A stretch of DNA of 64,000 nt from Temnothorax longispinosus (taxonomy: Eukaryota; Arthropoda; Insecta; Hymenoptera; Formicidae). The stretch lies in the NCBI RefSeq assembly GCF_030848805.1, contig NC_092359.1:9626623-9690622 (forward strand). Direction: 5' to 3'. The notes beneath the pieces were generated by a model that saw only the letters and a list, made by a program, of their open reading frames with translations, was not told the origin of the DNA and did no database searches. This document shows, piece by piece, positions 1 through 15,300 of the stretch (positions are counted from its first letter, which is position 1; each line of letters starts with the position of its first letter). A program made the position numbers and the translations under genes.

Positions 1-167
1 CTGTTATGAAGATATCTTACGCACCAGTATACTTCATTTTGGACCTCGTTAACATCTATTATGCGATATGCTACGTCTAAAGGAGTACTTGTTGCGGGAA
101 TAAAGGACAGAAGAGAGGTGAGAACAGAACGATTTTTCCTCCCGGCGCGAATGCGGGAGGCAGATGT
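1..167 (-). other. Chd64: Chd64 3' untranslated region (partial)
   Basis: This is the sequence downstream of the Chd64 stop codon on the minus strand. No AATAAA on the minus strand is obvious here, so the transcript end probably lies beyond the window edge. Nothing else is recognised. Confidence 0.5.
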
Positions 168-338
168 TTACATGTGTCTGGTGTTTCCAAAATTGATGCC
201 GCTTTGATTGGCACCTTTATTACTGCCGTATTGTAGACTTATTACGCCTTGTCCGGCCCTCAGTTGTTCCTCCGTGAAATTGCGTACGTTCTTATCCGCT
301 TCTTTAGGTCCGATGCTCGGTTTGCCGTAATTACCCGC
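168..338 (-). CDS. Chd64: Chd64 exon 4 (calponin repeat and stop)
   Basis: The acceptor TTAATTTTACAG is followed by 56 codons and TAA. It begins AGNYGKPSIGPKEADKN, carries FTEEQLRAGQGVISLQ and the single calponin repeat, and ends NTRHM. One calponin repeat is typical of transgelin-like proteins, whereas vertebrate calponins have three. Confidence 0.95.
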   Translation of the reverse strand, partial: AGNYGKPSIGPKEADKNVRNFTEEQLRAGQGVISLQYGSNKGANQSGINFGNTRHM

Positions 339-3300
339 CTGTAAAATTAAGTCTTATGGAATATCCAAATCGATATTTTCAAGATGTTATAAATTAAAGG
401 GTAAAGTGCGTGTTAAAATGTGTCAAAACGCGTGATAAGAGCAAGGAACGATACCAATATGTAAATACTGATAACGCATCCATTTGTAGAGATGTATACA
501 ACAACAATGAGAGATAATGAATATTTGTATCAGGAAATTGAGATCTGTCTGCGTTACAGGCATAAATATAAATGATTTAACGCCCCTATGATTAAGAATG
601 ATTAGTAATAAGATGTAGCATGGAAAATTTGATACTGAATCGTCTTCTTAAATAAAATTACATGTAGATTAATTGATTCTATGCTCTTCAATGAGAAGTT
701 GATTCTATGTTACTCTTCTTTTTGAATTTTGAAATATTTGGTTAAGTGTGACAGATCAGATTTTACACGCAAGTCAAATAAGGTTTCCTGCTAACGAACT
801 GAATAGCATATATTACTAGATTTAATTCGTAATATTTTAATTTTCACATATACAAAGATGATCCAGTAGTTTTGGAAAAAAATATCGGCGGATTAACGAA
901 GAAAATACTATAGATCGAAGTTTTAGCCACCCGGTATATCTGCGTTTGCGTTTATGGAATCGTACCTTCCTTCCAAGAGATTGTAAGCAAATAACTACGG
1001 AATTTAGATTCTGTCTTTCCCAGAGGTCTACGGTTTGGAAAGTCTCTTGCGGCGGTACACCTAATGACTTCGCAGCCTCCAGGAAGGCGTTTATATTCTC
1101 CATGCACTTGAAGGCCAGCGACGTCTTGTTAATTTTCTTCACCGAGCCCTCCTTGATGTCGTTCACCAGCCTAGCGGAAAAACAAAGTGCGATTAGCAGA
1201 AGCATTTTTAGCCTTACCGTATTTTCGGTAAAGGCTCTTCAAGCCGACCGCAGTTTTCCGATTTCTTTTTCAAATACCTGCAAAGCAGGATGCCGTCTTT
1301 TAGGATCTCGTAAAAGTTGTCCATATCCCCGTTGGTGCTTATATTTTCGCCGGTGATCGTTTTGATCCATTCCAGACATTCCTGCGCGAGCTCCTCGCTG
1401 TACTTGCTATTGATCTGTAACACGAAGAAATTCATGCGTTATCTTCTGATGAAAGCAGAAATAGAGAAGGTGCCGTTTTCGAATTCTCGGGGGACGGCAC
1501 GGTCAATGCTTCGGTGTTATGCGAAGTAGCCGGTTAATTAATTATACGATGTTCCAGTGTACCAAGTAATGCATCCTGTAGGGATTGTGTGCGACAAGAG
1601 CATTGCCGGAGTCACTGACCTAATCCATCGCAGCATCAGTTGTTCCTCCGATCTTTCTTGTAATACAGATACCGTCTTATTTTAAGAAATGCAAAGGACA
1701 AGCGCAAAAAATAAACTAAGATGCGCAATCTTTTTTATAATAATATTTTTATTTTTATTATTAAAAGCACAATAATTTCTATATTACAAAAAGATGGAGA
1801 TTATTCGTGTCATGTATTTAACATTAGAACTACAAAGCAATCAAAATGACTGATTTGTAATTTTTTTTATAACGGCACATTTTCTAAGGTTTTCCTCATT
1901 GTCAGACTGAGGTGATTTTAGTTGCAATATGTAAAGAATTAATGTCCATTTCTACCAATGCCGATTAACTTTAATCTCGGTTTAACTTACTTTTTATTTC
2001 TTTTTAATTTTAAGAATTAGAAAAAGATAAAAAGTAAATTAAACCGAGATTAAAGTCAATCTGCATTGGTAGAAATGGACATAGATCGATCAATTACTTT
2101 TCTCTTTCATCCATTTTTTGTTTAAATATACATATAGTATATTGAAATGTACATTAATCGTCGGGACTTCGTGTTAATTGAATTTTAAATAATATGTAAT
2201 AATTTTTCAAAATTATAGAATCTACTTTAAAATAAATTTGCCGGAGAATCAGTTATTAAATTTTAATTAAATTAAAATCGAATATTTTTTATGAAAGAGT
2301 GGGGCAACAATTAAATATTTCTATCCGGGCGGATGATTTTCCGTTTATATATGTATGATTGCCTAAAAAGGAGAGGTTTCTCTCCAAGCATGGACCGGCA
2401 TTCATCTTCCGGCAGTATGCATATTCCGTTAGATATACGGTGCCTCGGATCGTGATGTACTTCGAGGGGAGGGGACCAGTCATATAGAGGGTGTCCTACC
2501 ACGCTGACATGTTTTCTTTCATCTATAAGTTTTCGATCGATTCTTGTAGGAAAAAATTTTCTCCTCTGTTAAATCTGCATTTTTAATACTCTAATTTCAG
2601 ATTAAAATCTATGTGCAATTAAATAAAAAGAAATTATATTATCTGCAGCTTTAAAATGTAACTTTAAGGTAGCTAGTACATCAGCGAAAACAAAGATTTT
2701 TGATTGGCATGAAACTATGTTATTCTATAGGGCATTATACGTGATCAGAGATTAATTCACGATTTTTTACTACGTAATTACGGAAATATAAGCATTCAAA
2801 GTTGGTCAGTTTTACATTAGGGTATATGTGAACGACGTGCACAATCGTAATTCACGAGATTTTACGAGTATTTTAAAAAAAGATTGAGGTTTGGAAAACA
2901 GAAGATCTTATCAATTAAACTATTACGAATGATTAAAAAAAAAACGTTAGTTTACCATTGCAATAAAAAAATATTCAATATTAAAGCAAACAAAATGTAG
3001 CTAACAGAGAAGCTCTGATGGCTAGTCGGCCATCAAAATTTGGCAACAGCGCGGACCGCACCTAACCTTGCGTGTATTTTGGCCTTCGGGGATACAATCG
3101 GAGAGATCTTCGTTTTGCACTTTTCGACCTTTTCGTCGCTTACATGCTATACTCAAATTTTCTTTCCACTTTATTTTTCGCTTCGTAGAAAACCGGCCGT
3201 TTTTATCGCGGACACGAGTAGCCGGCGTCGTCATATTTTTGCGCGTAAACACGTAGTATACAGTATACAACACGTCAACATGTGGTTAGCAGTCTTACCA

Positions 3301-6300
3301 ATCTCGAAATATTGCAACATTGCCACGTTTCGGTCGTAATTTCGATGCGATAAAAATTATAGTTATCCTTTATAGAAATTTAATACTGTAAGTGATTTTT
3401 TAGCTAGTGATTAATCATTTAAAAGCACTATTAAAAGCATTATTAACAGTGCTTTTAATAGTGCTTTTAAGTTGAACTGGGCCTTACAGTATTAAATTTC
3501 TATAAGGGATTTATACAATTAATGACCCAAAACTTCCAGAGTTATTTTTTATCATTATTATGATAGTTGAGAAACTTAGGATTATATTACACCCAATTTT
3601 TTAGATTTTTTATTACAGTCGTTTTGACGAATGTGAAGTTGGTACCCGCGTGTAAGACACTTCGTTTTTAATTAATTACCTGCATCTGGGATTAATTACA
3701 TGGTGTTATTATACATTTCTGGAAACTAGAAGTTGCATGAAACAATTAAGGTGATACCAAATATTTTTTAATACATTAATAAAAAAATTTTTTCGAGACT
3801 CTATTTTTGACTTACTGCAACGCTGTAGCTACCTTAAGTGTGTAATTATTTGTAATTCACGGCTTATTAGTTATTTCGATAATTTTAGGACGAGGTAAAT
3901 ATCGAATTAACAGCGTGCAGAATATCTTGCATGCTACGCATTACGTGGGCGCGTTTTACATATGCATTTAATTATAATAATATACTGCATGTTCGGCCTC
4001 CCTGGCGACTAATATCCGCGCGAAAGTGTTTTTATAGCGGATGCTGTTTCAGATTTTTGGTGCGTCGCTTCACAGTGACGCGCGCACCAAATTCGATGCC
4101 AGCCCAAAACTATTTCTGCGGCATGTTTCCTCTGAAAACATTATCGCTCATAAAGAGCATAGACGCGTAATGTAACATCCTGGATGTATCCTATACAAAG
4201 GGTAGGTACACATTTCAAGCGTTTTCTTGGCAGATATCATCGTTCAAATTAACATTGTACATACAACATAACTTCACATAAACGCCTCTTGGTATTTTGT
4301 GAAAAATAATTAGCGATATAGCCAGAATATGAATTAATTGTATGTTTTCGCTACTCTTGTTTAAATTTAATTTGTGTTTCTTTACAAGAAAAATATTGAT
4401 GTACATACATATATCTCATAATTTATAGTTGTCAGTATAGATTCTGTTGCGGTGCATCGAACGTCGGCAAATGTCGTGGACAATGCCGTGACACGAATCT
4501 CGTGCAGAGTATCCTCATGTTCGTTTACTTTCACCTGAGACGTCATCCAAACTGCCAGGGAATTAATTGGCATTCAACTTGCTCGTTCGAAACTTCCTTA
4601 TACGTACACGTTAAGTCATTTAACGATTTCAACAGTTTCACCGACAGCTTCTCGGAGCAAATAAGGATACTGCATAAGTTGAGTATCTAATATAATACAT
4701 CCAGCAAATTTAAGTCTCCCATAATTGTATCCTACACCTATTTTGTATAATATCAACTTATTGAAAGAATTCTTTCTAATATTATACTTAACATTTTTTA
4801 ATGCTTTATGTCGTTTAAAAAATATAAATATCTCTTACAGCATAAAACTACATATCTTTTGGTTCAGGCCTGTATTAATTTTAATTAAATTACCGAAAAT
4901 AAAAAACTTTTCTTTAACTTGCTTATTCGAAACTTCCTTGTATATTTTAAATTTAACGATTCAATTATTTCACTGATAGCTTCTCAAATCGAGAAGCAAA
5001 TCAAGGTGTTGTAAATTAAATCTCTAATATATTTAACAAATTTAAATTTCTTGTTTTCTGTTGTACTCTATGTAATATCAATTTATTAAAAAAATCCTTC
5101 CTATTATATTTAACACTGTTAAATGCTTTATATCGTTTACAAAATATAAATATTTTACGGCATAAAGCTAAATATCTTTCGGTTCATGCATAAATGGCCT
5201 GCATAAATTTCTAAAATTATTAAAGATGAGACGCTTTTATATTTGATATAATTTTAAAGTTTCAATTTCGTAAAAAAAATCGCTATGTGCGATTCGGTTA
5301 AAGCGTTAAAGTCTACACGCGGTCGTTTACTTTTGTACGCGTCCCGCATAGTTGCACATTCCTCGACGATTATCGGAGCGCTTTCTTTTAAAGAGTAGCC
5401 GTCGCGATACCGCGGTCACAATGTGGAACGCGATCGCTTCTATATTTAGGCATTAAGTAAGCGCACGATAATTTCATTAACGTGAAAAGAGAGTGACAAG
5501 CGAGGGCTTTTAGTATACGCGCGAAAGGCGTGTGACACTTTGGATCGCGTGCTTTTTTTCTGAAGTGACGATAACGGTGGTCGTCTGCCTCATGTTGAAG
5601 CCACCGCCTAACTTTACGCGATTAAATATTTCATCATCGCTAAAAAGATTTTATGGCATTGTTTACTTCTAAAATGTGATATTATAAATTACGATATTAT
5701 GAAGTGGATCGATAATGAGATACACGCAACTGTCTTTAATAAGAGGCTTCATAATTTCGTTGATAAAGGAACACGTTCTTTTAATATAATAATCTGCTTG
5801 TTATTGTAGAACTGTTTTAATGTTACAGTAAAGGTAATAAAATATAGGATTCGATATAGGAAAGCAATATTCGCGCATAGTGACAATTCTCTGTACATAT
5901 ATGTGATATCATCGGATAACTGTCTATCTTTCTCTTATCACTATCAAGGCTGTAAAGCTTGTAAAAATAATCAGTAAATATGTTATAGTAAATTATGCCG
6001 GCGAGTAATATTCAAAAATTAAAAGAACAAACATAATAAATTTTTTGAACAATATTTTGTTAATTCCAGTACGTATTACAAATTTCTTACTTTTTTCTCA
6101 ATTTGCGAGTGATTAGTTTGACTTTTAATGTATCAGACGTATAATGTATTAGAGGAACTTTTGGTAAAACCAAAAGAATTCGTAATTACAAGGCAGAAAC
6201 AAGAGAGTCGCGGTAGAAACTTTAGAAACGCTAACAAGAATACCGTGTAGTTTTTAAAACGCCGACGATCTAATCTGTGACAAGGCTTTATCTCGTAGAA

Positions 6301-9300
6301 AGCTTTGTACAAATAATTCGACTCAACGACGCGATTAGAAGCAACAGCTATCGTATCAGGTTCCAAGAGGAGGGACAGAGGGGGAGGAGGGAGTATGTCG
6401 TAGCCCTTATGCCAAGACGGACGGCAAAAGGAGAAATATAGAGAAAGGGTGTGACGCGAAGCTATACGGATGCCTCCTCTCGGCATACCGTACGATCTTG
6501 AGGTCCCGAGCTCTCTCTGAACAGGCCCCCTAAAGCACGAAGGGCGTGGAGGGCCCCCATAGAAATTATGCGAGGGTCACCCGCGTGGTCGCATCACAAA
6601 GGTGCGCTGTCACGAAATTTAGATGCATCCTAAAGCTGCGGAGGAAATTTATGCTCTGTCGTATAAAATCCGTCATCATTATTAGAAGGCTCAAAATCGG
6701 TTCGCATTAACGTGAAAAAACCGGCTTTTTTTGACTTTTCGGAAACCGGCTTTTTATCCATCGTCGCGCTTGAATATTTCAAAATTTATATACAGCAGTC
6801 ATTGGTAGGTTGCACTTAGGTACGAAACGGCATGAAAAGTACGGCTTTTTCGCGGATTGAAAATATTCCGACAATCAATTAGCCACTACGAAAAACTGCA
6901 CGATGTGAAATCATGTTGCAGCTAGATAGTAGGCATTATGATTAGCGAGATTTGCAGGATTTATCAAGATTATATATTGTATCATGATTGCGTAGATTAG
7001 AACTTTTTCGTATGAAATGGAAGCGAAGTATCGGCTGATTTATCAAAAGATAATTCTCACTCGATTGTTCTACGTAAGTGATTTAAGTACTTACGTATAG
7101 ATAATTATCAAAGTCCATGAACCGGTAATTTTGATCTTTTTAAATCTCAAATTGGCGACGCAAATCATAATTTAGAGAAGTCAACTTAATAATTCATATG
7201 AGCATTAATATTTTGAATATTTAATTTAGTATAATATTTCCGAAAACATTTAAATTGCCATTTACTGTATAAATACATGTGAATGTAAATTTTTAATATT
7301 AAATGTATATCTTTAATACTAATTCTATTTCAAAGGATCAAAGTAAAAGGAAAATATATATGTATTATAAATTCTAAATATAATATAACGTGATAATTTA
7401 GCTGGCACATATCGTTTAAAAATATTCAGTTTAATTTTAATTGAATCTAATCGTAACTTAATCTAAGAAAATTGATATTATGGCATATTTATTTATAGAA
7501 TAAGGAAAAGTTTTTACAGTTGTTACAGTGTTCCACATTGAAAAATTAATATGCGGGCTTGGCTTTTTCTAGCTACGTCGTTAGCGCGATAAGAGTGCGA
7601 AATGCTCGCAATTAAAAAATTACCATTGGCGTTTCCGCCATGTGCCTCCTGTAGCTACGACATTGACGCTGTGTAATGACATGCTCACACGTTCACGGTC
7701 GCGAGAATTAGGTCAGAGGCATATGCTGCTGTCAATGAAGCACAGGCCAGATTGAACAAATTGCTATGTCGCGATAAGTCGGAGTCGTTTTATTTGTTAA
7801 CTAGACTGATCGTAATCTTGCCAGATGCTTGATAGCCAACTCAATATCGAAACGTCTTAGTTGCAACCAAGATAAATTATTGTGTGCGTGTGTTAAATTA
7901 TTTAGAATTTATAATACATATATACTTTTCTCTCATTTAGATCCTTCAAGAATGCTAGTAGTCGTAACATGCGAGACTTGTGTTTTGCTAACCATGTTAA
8001 AATCCTCTCTCTAAAGGAAGGGCTCGTGTGTTGTCCTTAAAAGGTGCAGGCTTTACGAGCGATCGAACTTATCGTGAATCGATGCGACACGTATACGCAT
8101 TACCGGTAAAATTGTTGACCCACTTTGTAAGGTCGATCAATTGCATAATCCTTACGCGGCTTATTCGCATATACGTGCTTCTCGAGTTCTTAAATGTACG
8201 CTGTAAGCGAAGGTTGCCCGGTTGCTCTTGGCCGTATAAGGACCTCTAAGCGCGAAGAGAGCAGCCAGTTTCAAAGAATATCGCGGCTCCGCGTGTCTTG
8301 AAGGATGATAAAAAGAGCATGTTATATATAAACTACTGTTATTAAATAGAAATATTCTCTCTTTTGTTACTTTAAAATAGAAATCGAATATTTCTAGATT
8401 TCTTTTCCGACATATTAATCGTAGTTCTTTTTTCATTACTTTTCGGATTATTTTGAATTTACGTAGACTATATGTATCAGAATGTAATCAACGATTGAAG
8501 TCCATCATTAAATGGAAACTGTTAAAATCTTAATTTAAACCTATTGAGAAATATGGTGGAACATTCTTGGTTCGTGTATCTCAGTATATCTCAGTATAAA
8601 AAAAAAAAAAAAAAAAAAAATACACAATCTCTTCTTGTTAATCAAAAGACAATGATAAAAATACAGTTAGCCAGCTATTCCGTTAAATTTGGAAAAACTA
8701 TTTTAGTTCCCATAAGTTGTAATATACCTTACGTATTTCAAATTGATTGATCATGGGTTCTTTCATTAGAATTAATCAATAATTATTTATCAGATTGAAT
8801 AGACTTCAGATGTGAATTATTTCACGGTCCGTTGCTAAATGCCACTTAATTGCTTCTTGCCTGTAAAGAACTTTCAAATAAGACGAAGCTCGCTTCGTTT
8901 ATTCATTACGGATTATGCTAGTATAAGCTATATATATAAGCAACAGACATTCGATAGATACATTTAATTTCGTATTTATGAATTATTATGGAATCCATAA
9001 TTCATATACCATAACATGCCGCAAATCACAGTCTGACTTATTTGTATGCAGTTATGTAATTCAATTAGTATTAAAATTTGGTACCAAGTCACGCGAAACT
9101 GACTCGATTAGTTAACCGTCGATGTATTATTCTGACTCGACTTACCGGACCTACGTCAGAATGTGTAAGTGTGTGTACACAAGTTTCCATACAGTCTGGT
9201 CATTTAAGAACTTGAATACATATTGGGATATTCATCATGGCGATTCACAGAATAACGTCATCTTTAAATTCACTCGCGAACACGATCTCGCTGAGGTTTT

Positions 9301-12300
9301 GCACGTTATAAGAAACTGCATTCTCGCTTCGTGTATGAATGAGTAATAAGAAAACGTGCGAGGGTCAGAATTCAAGGCAGCAAACGTGCGTATATGTATT
9401 TTATAATTTTTATTCGATGTCTTTTAATTCTCAATATATTTCCGTTCCAAATATTCTTTTTCTATATAAAATATACATTAAATATATTACATTAATTTGT
9501 TCAATTATTAATTATAAATATAAAATATGAATAGAAACAATTTCATATTACAGGGATTTTTGTGCACGATTCTGTCTCGATTGTACGAGCTCTCGCAAGA
9601 ATCATGGGAACCCATAGTCACTAATTGAGAAGAATGCAAGTAGGCCGAAACGAGGGGTTCCTGCCGAGGTCACACAGTGAGCTCTTCGAAACTCGGTCAT
9701 CCTGTGCTCTCGATAGTTTATTCACAGTTCCATCACAGTCAACGACGATGGATTATATAGTCAAATTATTCATGCAATCGCATCAAGTGAGTTTATGCCA
9801 CAGAAAAGCAGATCTTCAAATGAATAGTCAAGAGTGCATTAAGGATATCCGGATGCCTCATTCACCTGCAATTCTTGCATTGGAAATCAGTATAACGAGC
9901 TAACTAAAGGAATATCGTAATATCGATTACGTGATACAGAATTTATAGTTTTCTTGATTTGATTTCTGCAATTTATTTCCACTTTTATTAGTATATTCTC
10001 GCAATATTCATTTACAATTTTGTAAGACTTTTCAAGACATAACTTATGTTTTTCTTTCTACTTTAATTATCGATAAAACAGTCTCTTTTCGATAATTTTC
10101 TAAGACACATTTAAATAATTAAAATTTTAGAATTGACTTTAATATATCATTAAATTTTTTCGGAGAAATTATACACGCAAGTTAGTGATATTTGCGAATT
10201 TTATTTTTCTTTATACATTTCGTCATGTCGCTTTAAATTTCCGTTTCGTCAGTTTGACCTAGTTTAAGATTAACTATTAAGTACTCTTTTTTTCTCTTGC
10301 ACATAGTTCGAATTTAACGATCGGTGTTCAAATAAAGTTGTTACATACGGGAGTGGCCGAGTAATCCACTTGGAGGGAAAATGTTTACTCAAGTATACGT
10401 ATAGTAAATAAAGTATATACGTAATACGTGCAAAATATCGATAATTAAAACTGTCTGCAGGCTTTTATGTCATCCGGCGGTAGAGTATGACATAAGAAAG
10501 AAGCTATGCTGGAATGAGTCACAATGTGGAGAAAGTTTTCTGGTAGGATGAATCGCGCGATCTGCGTTACGTTTTCATAATACTCTAATCTGTCCATCAG
10601 AGTTAACTTTGTGATTAAGAGCTTCCTCTAACGACATCGTTTCCTATAGGTAAACACTTATGTATTCTTTTAAGCAAGCTTGGTAAGACATGTAACAAAA
10701 TTTAAATCAGATAAAAATGTTCATGCATAAGTAATGAGTAATAGTTAAAGGGTTAAAGATTTTATGTTACATTCATATTGATTAATGAAAGCCAATATGC
10801 TTATAAGATATCGTGTCATATGAGCCAAGGCCACAATCACATAATGTAAATTATAATATTCTTTCCCTATATTTCCCTATATTAATGTTGCGAAGGAGAG
10901 AGAACAGGGAGGAGGATAAAAGGAATGGGCAAAATGAAAATGTGAAATCGTTTTATCTCCTAATTCTGATCATGTAATGCACTTTCGAAGTATCAAATCG
11001 TACGCGATAATACTTCTATCAGCTCTATAATACCTCTCAAATGAGTCGAGTGCGATTACGGCATTCTGTGAATTCATGATTCGATTTACTTGATAGGATT
11101 AATCAATATATTACGTTTTAGTTGGCTAATATTTCGAAGATGAGTCATCTTCGTCGCATTAGAGTAATTAATCCGACATGCGCGTTGCTTATATACTTAT
11201 AAATATATACTTAAAATTATATTATAATATAATTATAAGTACACATTTATGTGTTGTTTATATATCTGCGTTAAATATTATAAGTGTATATTTATATTGT
11301 GATTTTGCACATCAATAGAATACATTGTACAGAAATATCTTCACACAATTTCTATCATCTACTTATTGTTAACCAAATTGATCAAATCTTTTCTTAGAAA
11401 GTATCAAGAAATATAAGTATTAATAACAACATTTTTTAATTGTAAGTGACCAATAACGGAGTTACAGATATACAAATCAATTGACTAAACACTGCCCTTC
11501 TTTTATACTTTAATAAAATTTTAATTTTTGATTTATTATGATCTTTATGATCTTTTGCACGAAAACATTGTCCATAGATTGTCGAATGACTATTTGCTGT
11601 TCGCATAGAAAAATGCATAAGAATGATAAGGCGTATGCAAGAAAATCCTTATTCGTCATTATTCGCTCCTAAAACGGAAACCACTTTATTCTACTTCCGG
11701 CCGTTAATACAGATATCCTCTACGGGGATGAAGCATATCTATTTTTAGACTACGGATATAATACCACACATTCATCGTATGGTATTCGTAGAAAGAACTT
11801 CACCCATCGGTGAGTTACCATAAAATTATATATTTCGAAAAAGATTACTATAAAATAAACTAATAATTGGAAATTAATTGCAATAAAAGAGACAAACGAA
11901 TTGCAAGAAATATCTATCTGGAAAGTAAAAAAGTTATTTCTCTATTATTTCTCGCAAATAATGATAAAGCAAAAAGTATTAAAAAATGACACTTTGGGAT
12001 AAATAATATATTAAAAGAGATCGATCTTTCGCGCATGTCACTTACAGACGCTAATTTCCGCCAATATTTGTTCAATGCAATACCGTAAAGTCACAAACAT
12101 AAATGTCCGCGATGCAAAATTGCAATGCAGAATGCGCTGAAGTGTTTGCTCGACTCGACCACGATAGTAATACTAGCTGCGATATTCAAGGAGTGCTGAC
12201 AAAGGCTGTGTCACGCCCGCGATAATATTCGCCTCCGTGTCAATAAACGAAAACGGTTTTTTATTTCTTAATTTGACCGTTTCTTTCAATGAAAATATTC

Positions 12301-15300
12301 GCTCAAGATCGCGACGCCTGTGATATTATGAGGTTGGTGTCAGTCTTTATCACATATATAAGTATCTATTTCTCTGCGTTAGCTGATACAGACAGGCACA
12401 TTGAACCCCCAGCAATTATGGGAAGTGGTCATGGCTCAGGGCTTTTAACTTATAACGATAATTACGTGTCCAACGCTACCTTGGAATTATATTATGTGTC
12501 TTAGATTAGGCTGTATTTACGGATTTAATCATAACGTATTTTATAATCAACGTTCACGCCTGTTCTGTGAATTAATGATACCTTTTCTATATATTTTCTA
12601 TATATTTTTAGCTATTAATAATAACTGCTAACGACATTTTTTACTATTATATTACTAACTCTAATAATTTTCATCTAACAATAAGTAATATTTTTTGTTT
12701 CTGTTGTATACAGAGAAATCATTATCTTGCTACATACTCACTGGATATTGTATCATGATATGTGATGAATAGATAACGATTTCTTACGAAATTGTTTTAC
12801 GCGTTAATGTTCCTTTTTCCATGTAAAAATTGTAATAAGAGATCGCAACATTCGTTCTATCTTTCTTTTTTAAAGTTAATGGATTTTGTAGAAATACCAA
12901 TCGCGAAAAAACATGAATTTCAAATATGAAATAAAGTTTGTTTTTTCCTTGCGAGACGTCTCGTATGGCAGTTCAAAATATACAGCGTCACGGTTAATCT
13001 TAATGCATACGTCGCGACGTTCTGAGACAAATGATTTCGTACCGGTGAAGTATAACGAGCTGGCTCGAACTGCATTCCGCAGACGATAAGCATATCTTAG
13101 TTCGTAATGAGTGCGAGCCTCCCCACAAACTTCGCGACGAGTGTCTTTAAGTATTCCGAATCGCAAAATATTCTCGCTTCAACAACTTCCTCATTCCCTC
13201 GTTAAAATGTAGTTTGTTTACGATTGTAATTAACTGCTAATTATCATCAATCGTTTTAGAAGATGTAAAAAAAATGCAAATTTTTCAGTTATAGAAAAAG
13301 AATATATCTTGTAAAAATTGTATAAATTTCTTCATCAAGGAAATTAATACAATTCAAATGTAATTCGAGTAACTTAACGTATTTTTAATCTCTTCGCGAA
13401 TTTTTAATATGGAATATCTGTATTCAGGAAGAGATACTACAACAGTACAATAGCGCAAGTGTTGTGATAAATTCACGAGTTTATCAATTTCACAATAGAA
13501 TTCAGGAAATCGTAGCTTGGAGGAAGGAAAACGACTGATAAAAATTCTCTACCCATGTATGCGGTAACATATTCAGTATATTTCTGTCCGGCATTGATTA
13601 TTAAGTGCAAATCTTCTATTTTTCTTGAGAAAGATTATGTGTAGATGCTTCTAGTACTTGAACTATTCGATACAAGAATATTTAAAAAATAATCCAAGTT
13701 GAAGAAATTACCAATAAGGGAAAACTTTCTTATACATAAAAAAATGTACTTCCTCATCGTCATTAAATATTCAAATAATCTATAAATAAACAGATTAAAG
13801 CTAAAATATGGCTCAAGTTAGAATAGTTACTTATTTAACGCAACTTCATGTACATTCGTAATTATTGCTCTTTTAAAAAATGCGCATAAAAATGTACGTA
13901 ATATTTAAGTTATTAATTTGCTAAATATAATACAACTCATCAGCTTTCCATGAGAATTAGTTACGGAATAAATTTTACGCTTTGCAACACCACAAAATTA
14001 ATGCTATAAATTAGCACACGAATTTTCTGCAATGCCTCTCGAGGGGTAAGAGGTAAGGCAGTCGAACATTAGTCACGCGCGAAGAAAGATATGAGAACTA
14101 TCGGGCTCTCATTGCGGAATAGCGCAATTTCGAGTGCGATATCGTTCTGCACAAAAAATGCATGAGAAGGTACCGCGAGAAGAGAGAGAGAGGGGAAGGG
14201 GCGCAGGACGAACGGCCGAAGAAGTGTACCATGGCCAGCGGGTTTCGCGAGGGACGCTCCCTTCTTCGGCAACTGGGTCTCATTTTAATTCCCCTCGAAA
14301 GAAACGACCGCGTAGCAGCTGTTGCCGCTTACAAAACGCGCGTGCATCGCTGAACTCCGCGGGATATCCGAGGTGAGAAAAGGTAATCGATTTTGCGATT
14401 CGGAATGAGAACACGCATTTTCGAAATGTACATGCGTGCAAATGCAATTTTTTCAAGAAAATAACAGTGTATTTGTATTGATGAAACTTAATTGTAATAA
14501 CTTTTAGTCATTAAATTAATTAACGTCACGAATTGTAGGAACACTCGACTTCGATTCAAGTTTCGATTCAAGAATCGATCATTTCTTAATGGAAATGTCG
14601 AGATATTGAAGTGCACCGAAATGTCCCCTTCGAATAAAATCAAATTCTGGTGTTGCACGCGTCATTTTCGTTTTTCTCGATTTTAGTTCAATTCCGTGAG
14701 ACATTTGCATCGAAATCGTATGCGATTATTTATCGCGATTGTTCACATGTCGAATGCGTAACACAAAATTTACATAAACTACTTTTGCATCCTTAACATT
14801 CAAGTATGTTTGTAAAGTGGTTAATAGTTTTTCCGCGGAGAATTTATTCCCTGTGTTCAGCAGATTATATAATAATGATGTTTCCGCGAAATTGCGGTAT
14901 TTTGAACATGCTTTGCGTCTGAGGTAATTTTGTTACATAAAAAAAATATCAGTGACACATTTAACTTTATGTAATCATATATTTAAAATTTTGTATTTCT
15001 TTAATCAAATTTTGCAAGATTATTGTATCGTAACGGTTGATTTACACTTTAATAAATTTGTGACACTGTAATAAATTGCGACACTCCATTTTCAATTAAT
15101 TCTCGACGATTTTTCACAAGAAGGACTTTATCGCCAATTATTTTCTTAAAAACTGCTTTGCTTTGTACCGTACACACTCAAATAGAGACCATTTACTGAA
15201 GGACATTTGAATGAACATGATTCGAGTACATGGGTTTGTATCATAAAGTAACGTATGGCTGACGAGAATCGCTTCGTCTCGGAATCGTGAAACCGAGCGA

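Noticed and set aside
10345..10385. GAGTGGCCGAGTAATCCACTTGG, similar to a tRNA-Leu/Ser A-box region
   Set aside because: No B box or pairing T arm follows within a tRNA-sized distance.
12876..13166. 96-codon minus ORF in the Chd64 intron
   Set aside because: No recognised domain, no convincing start or splice sites, and no paralogue in the window.
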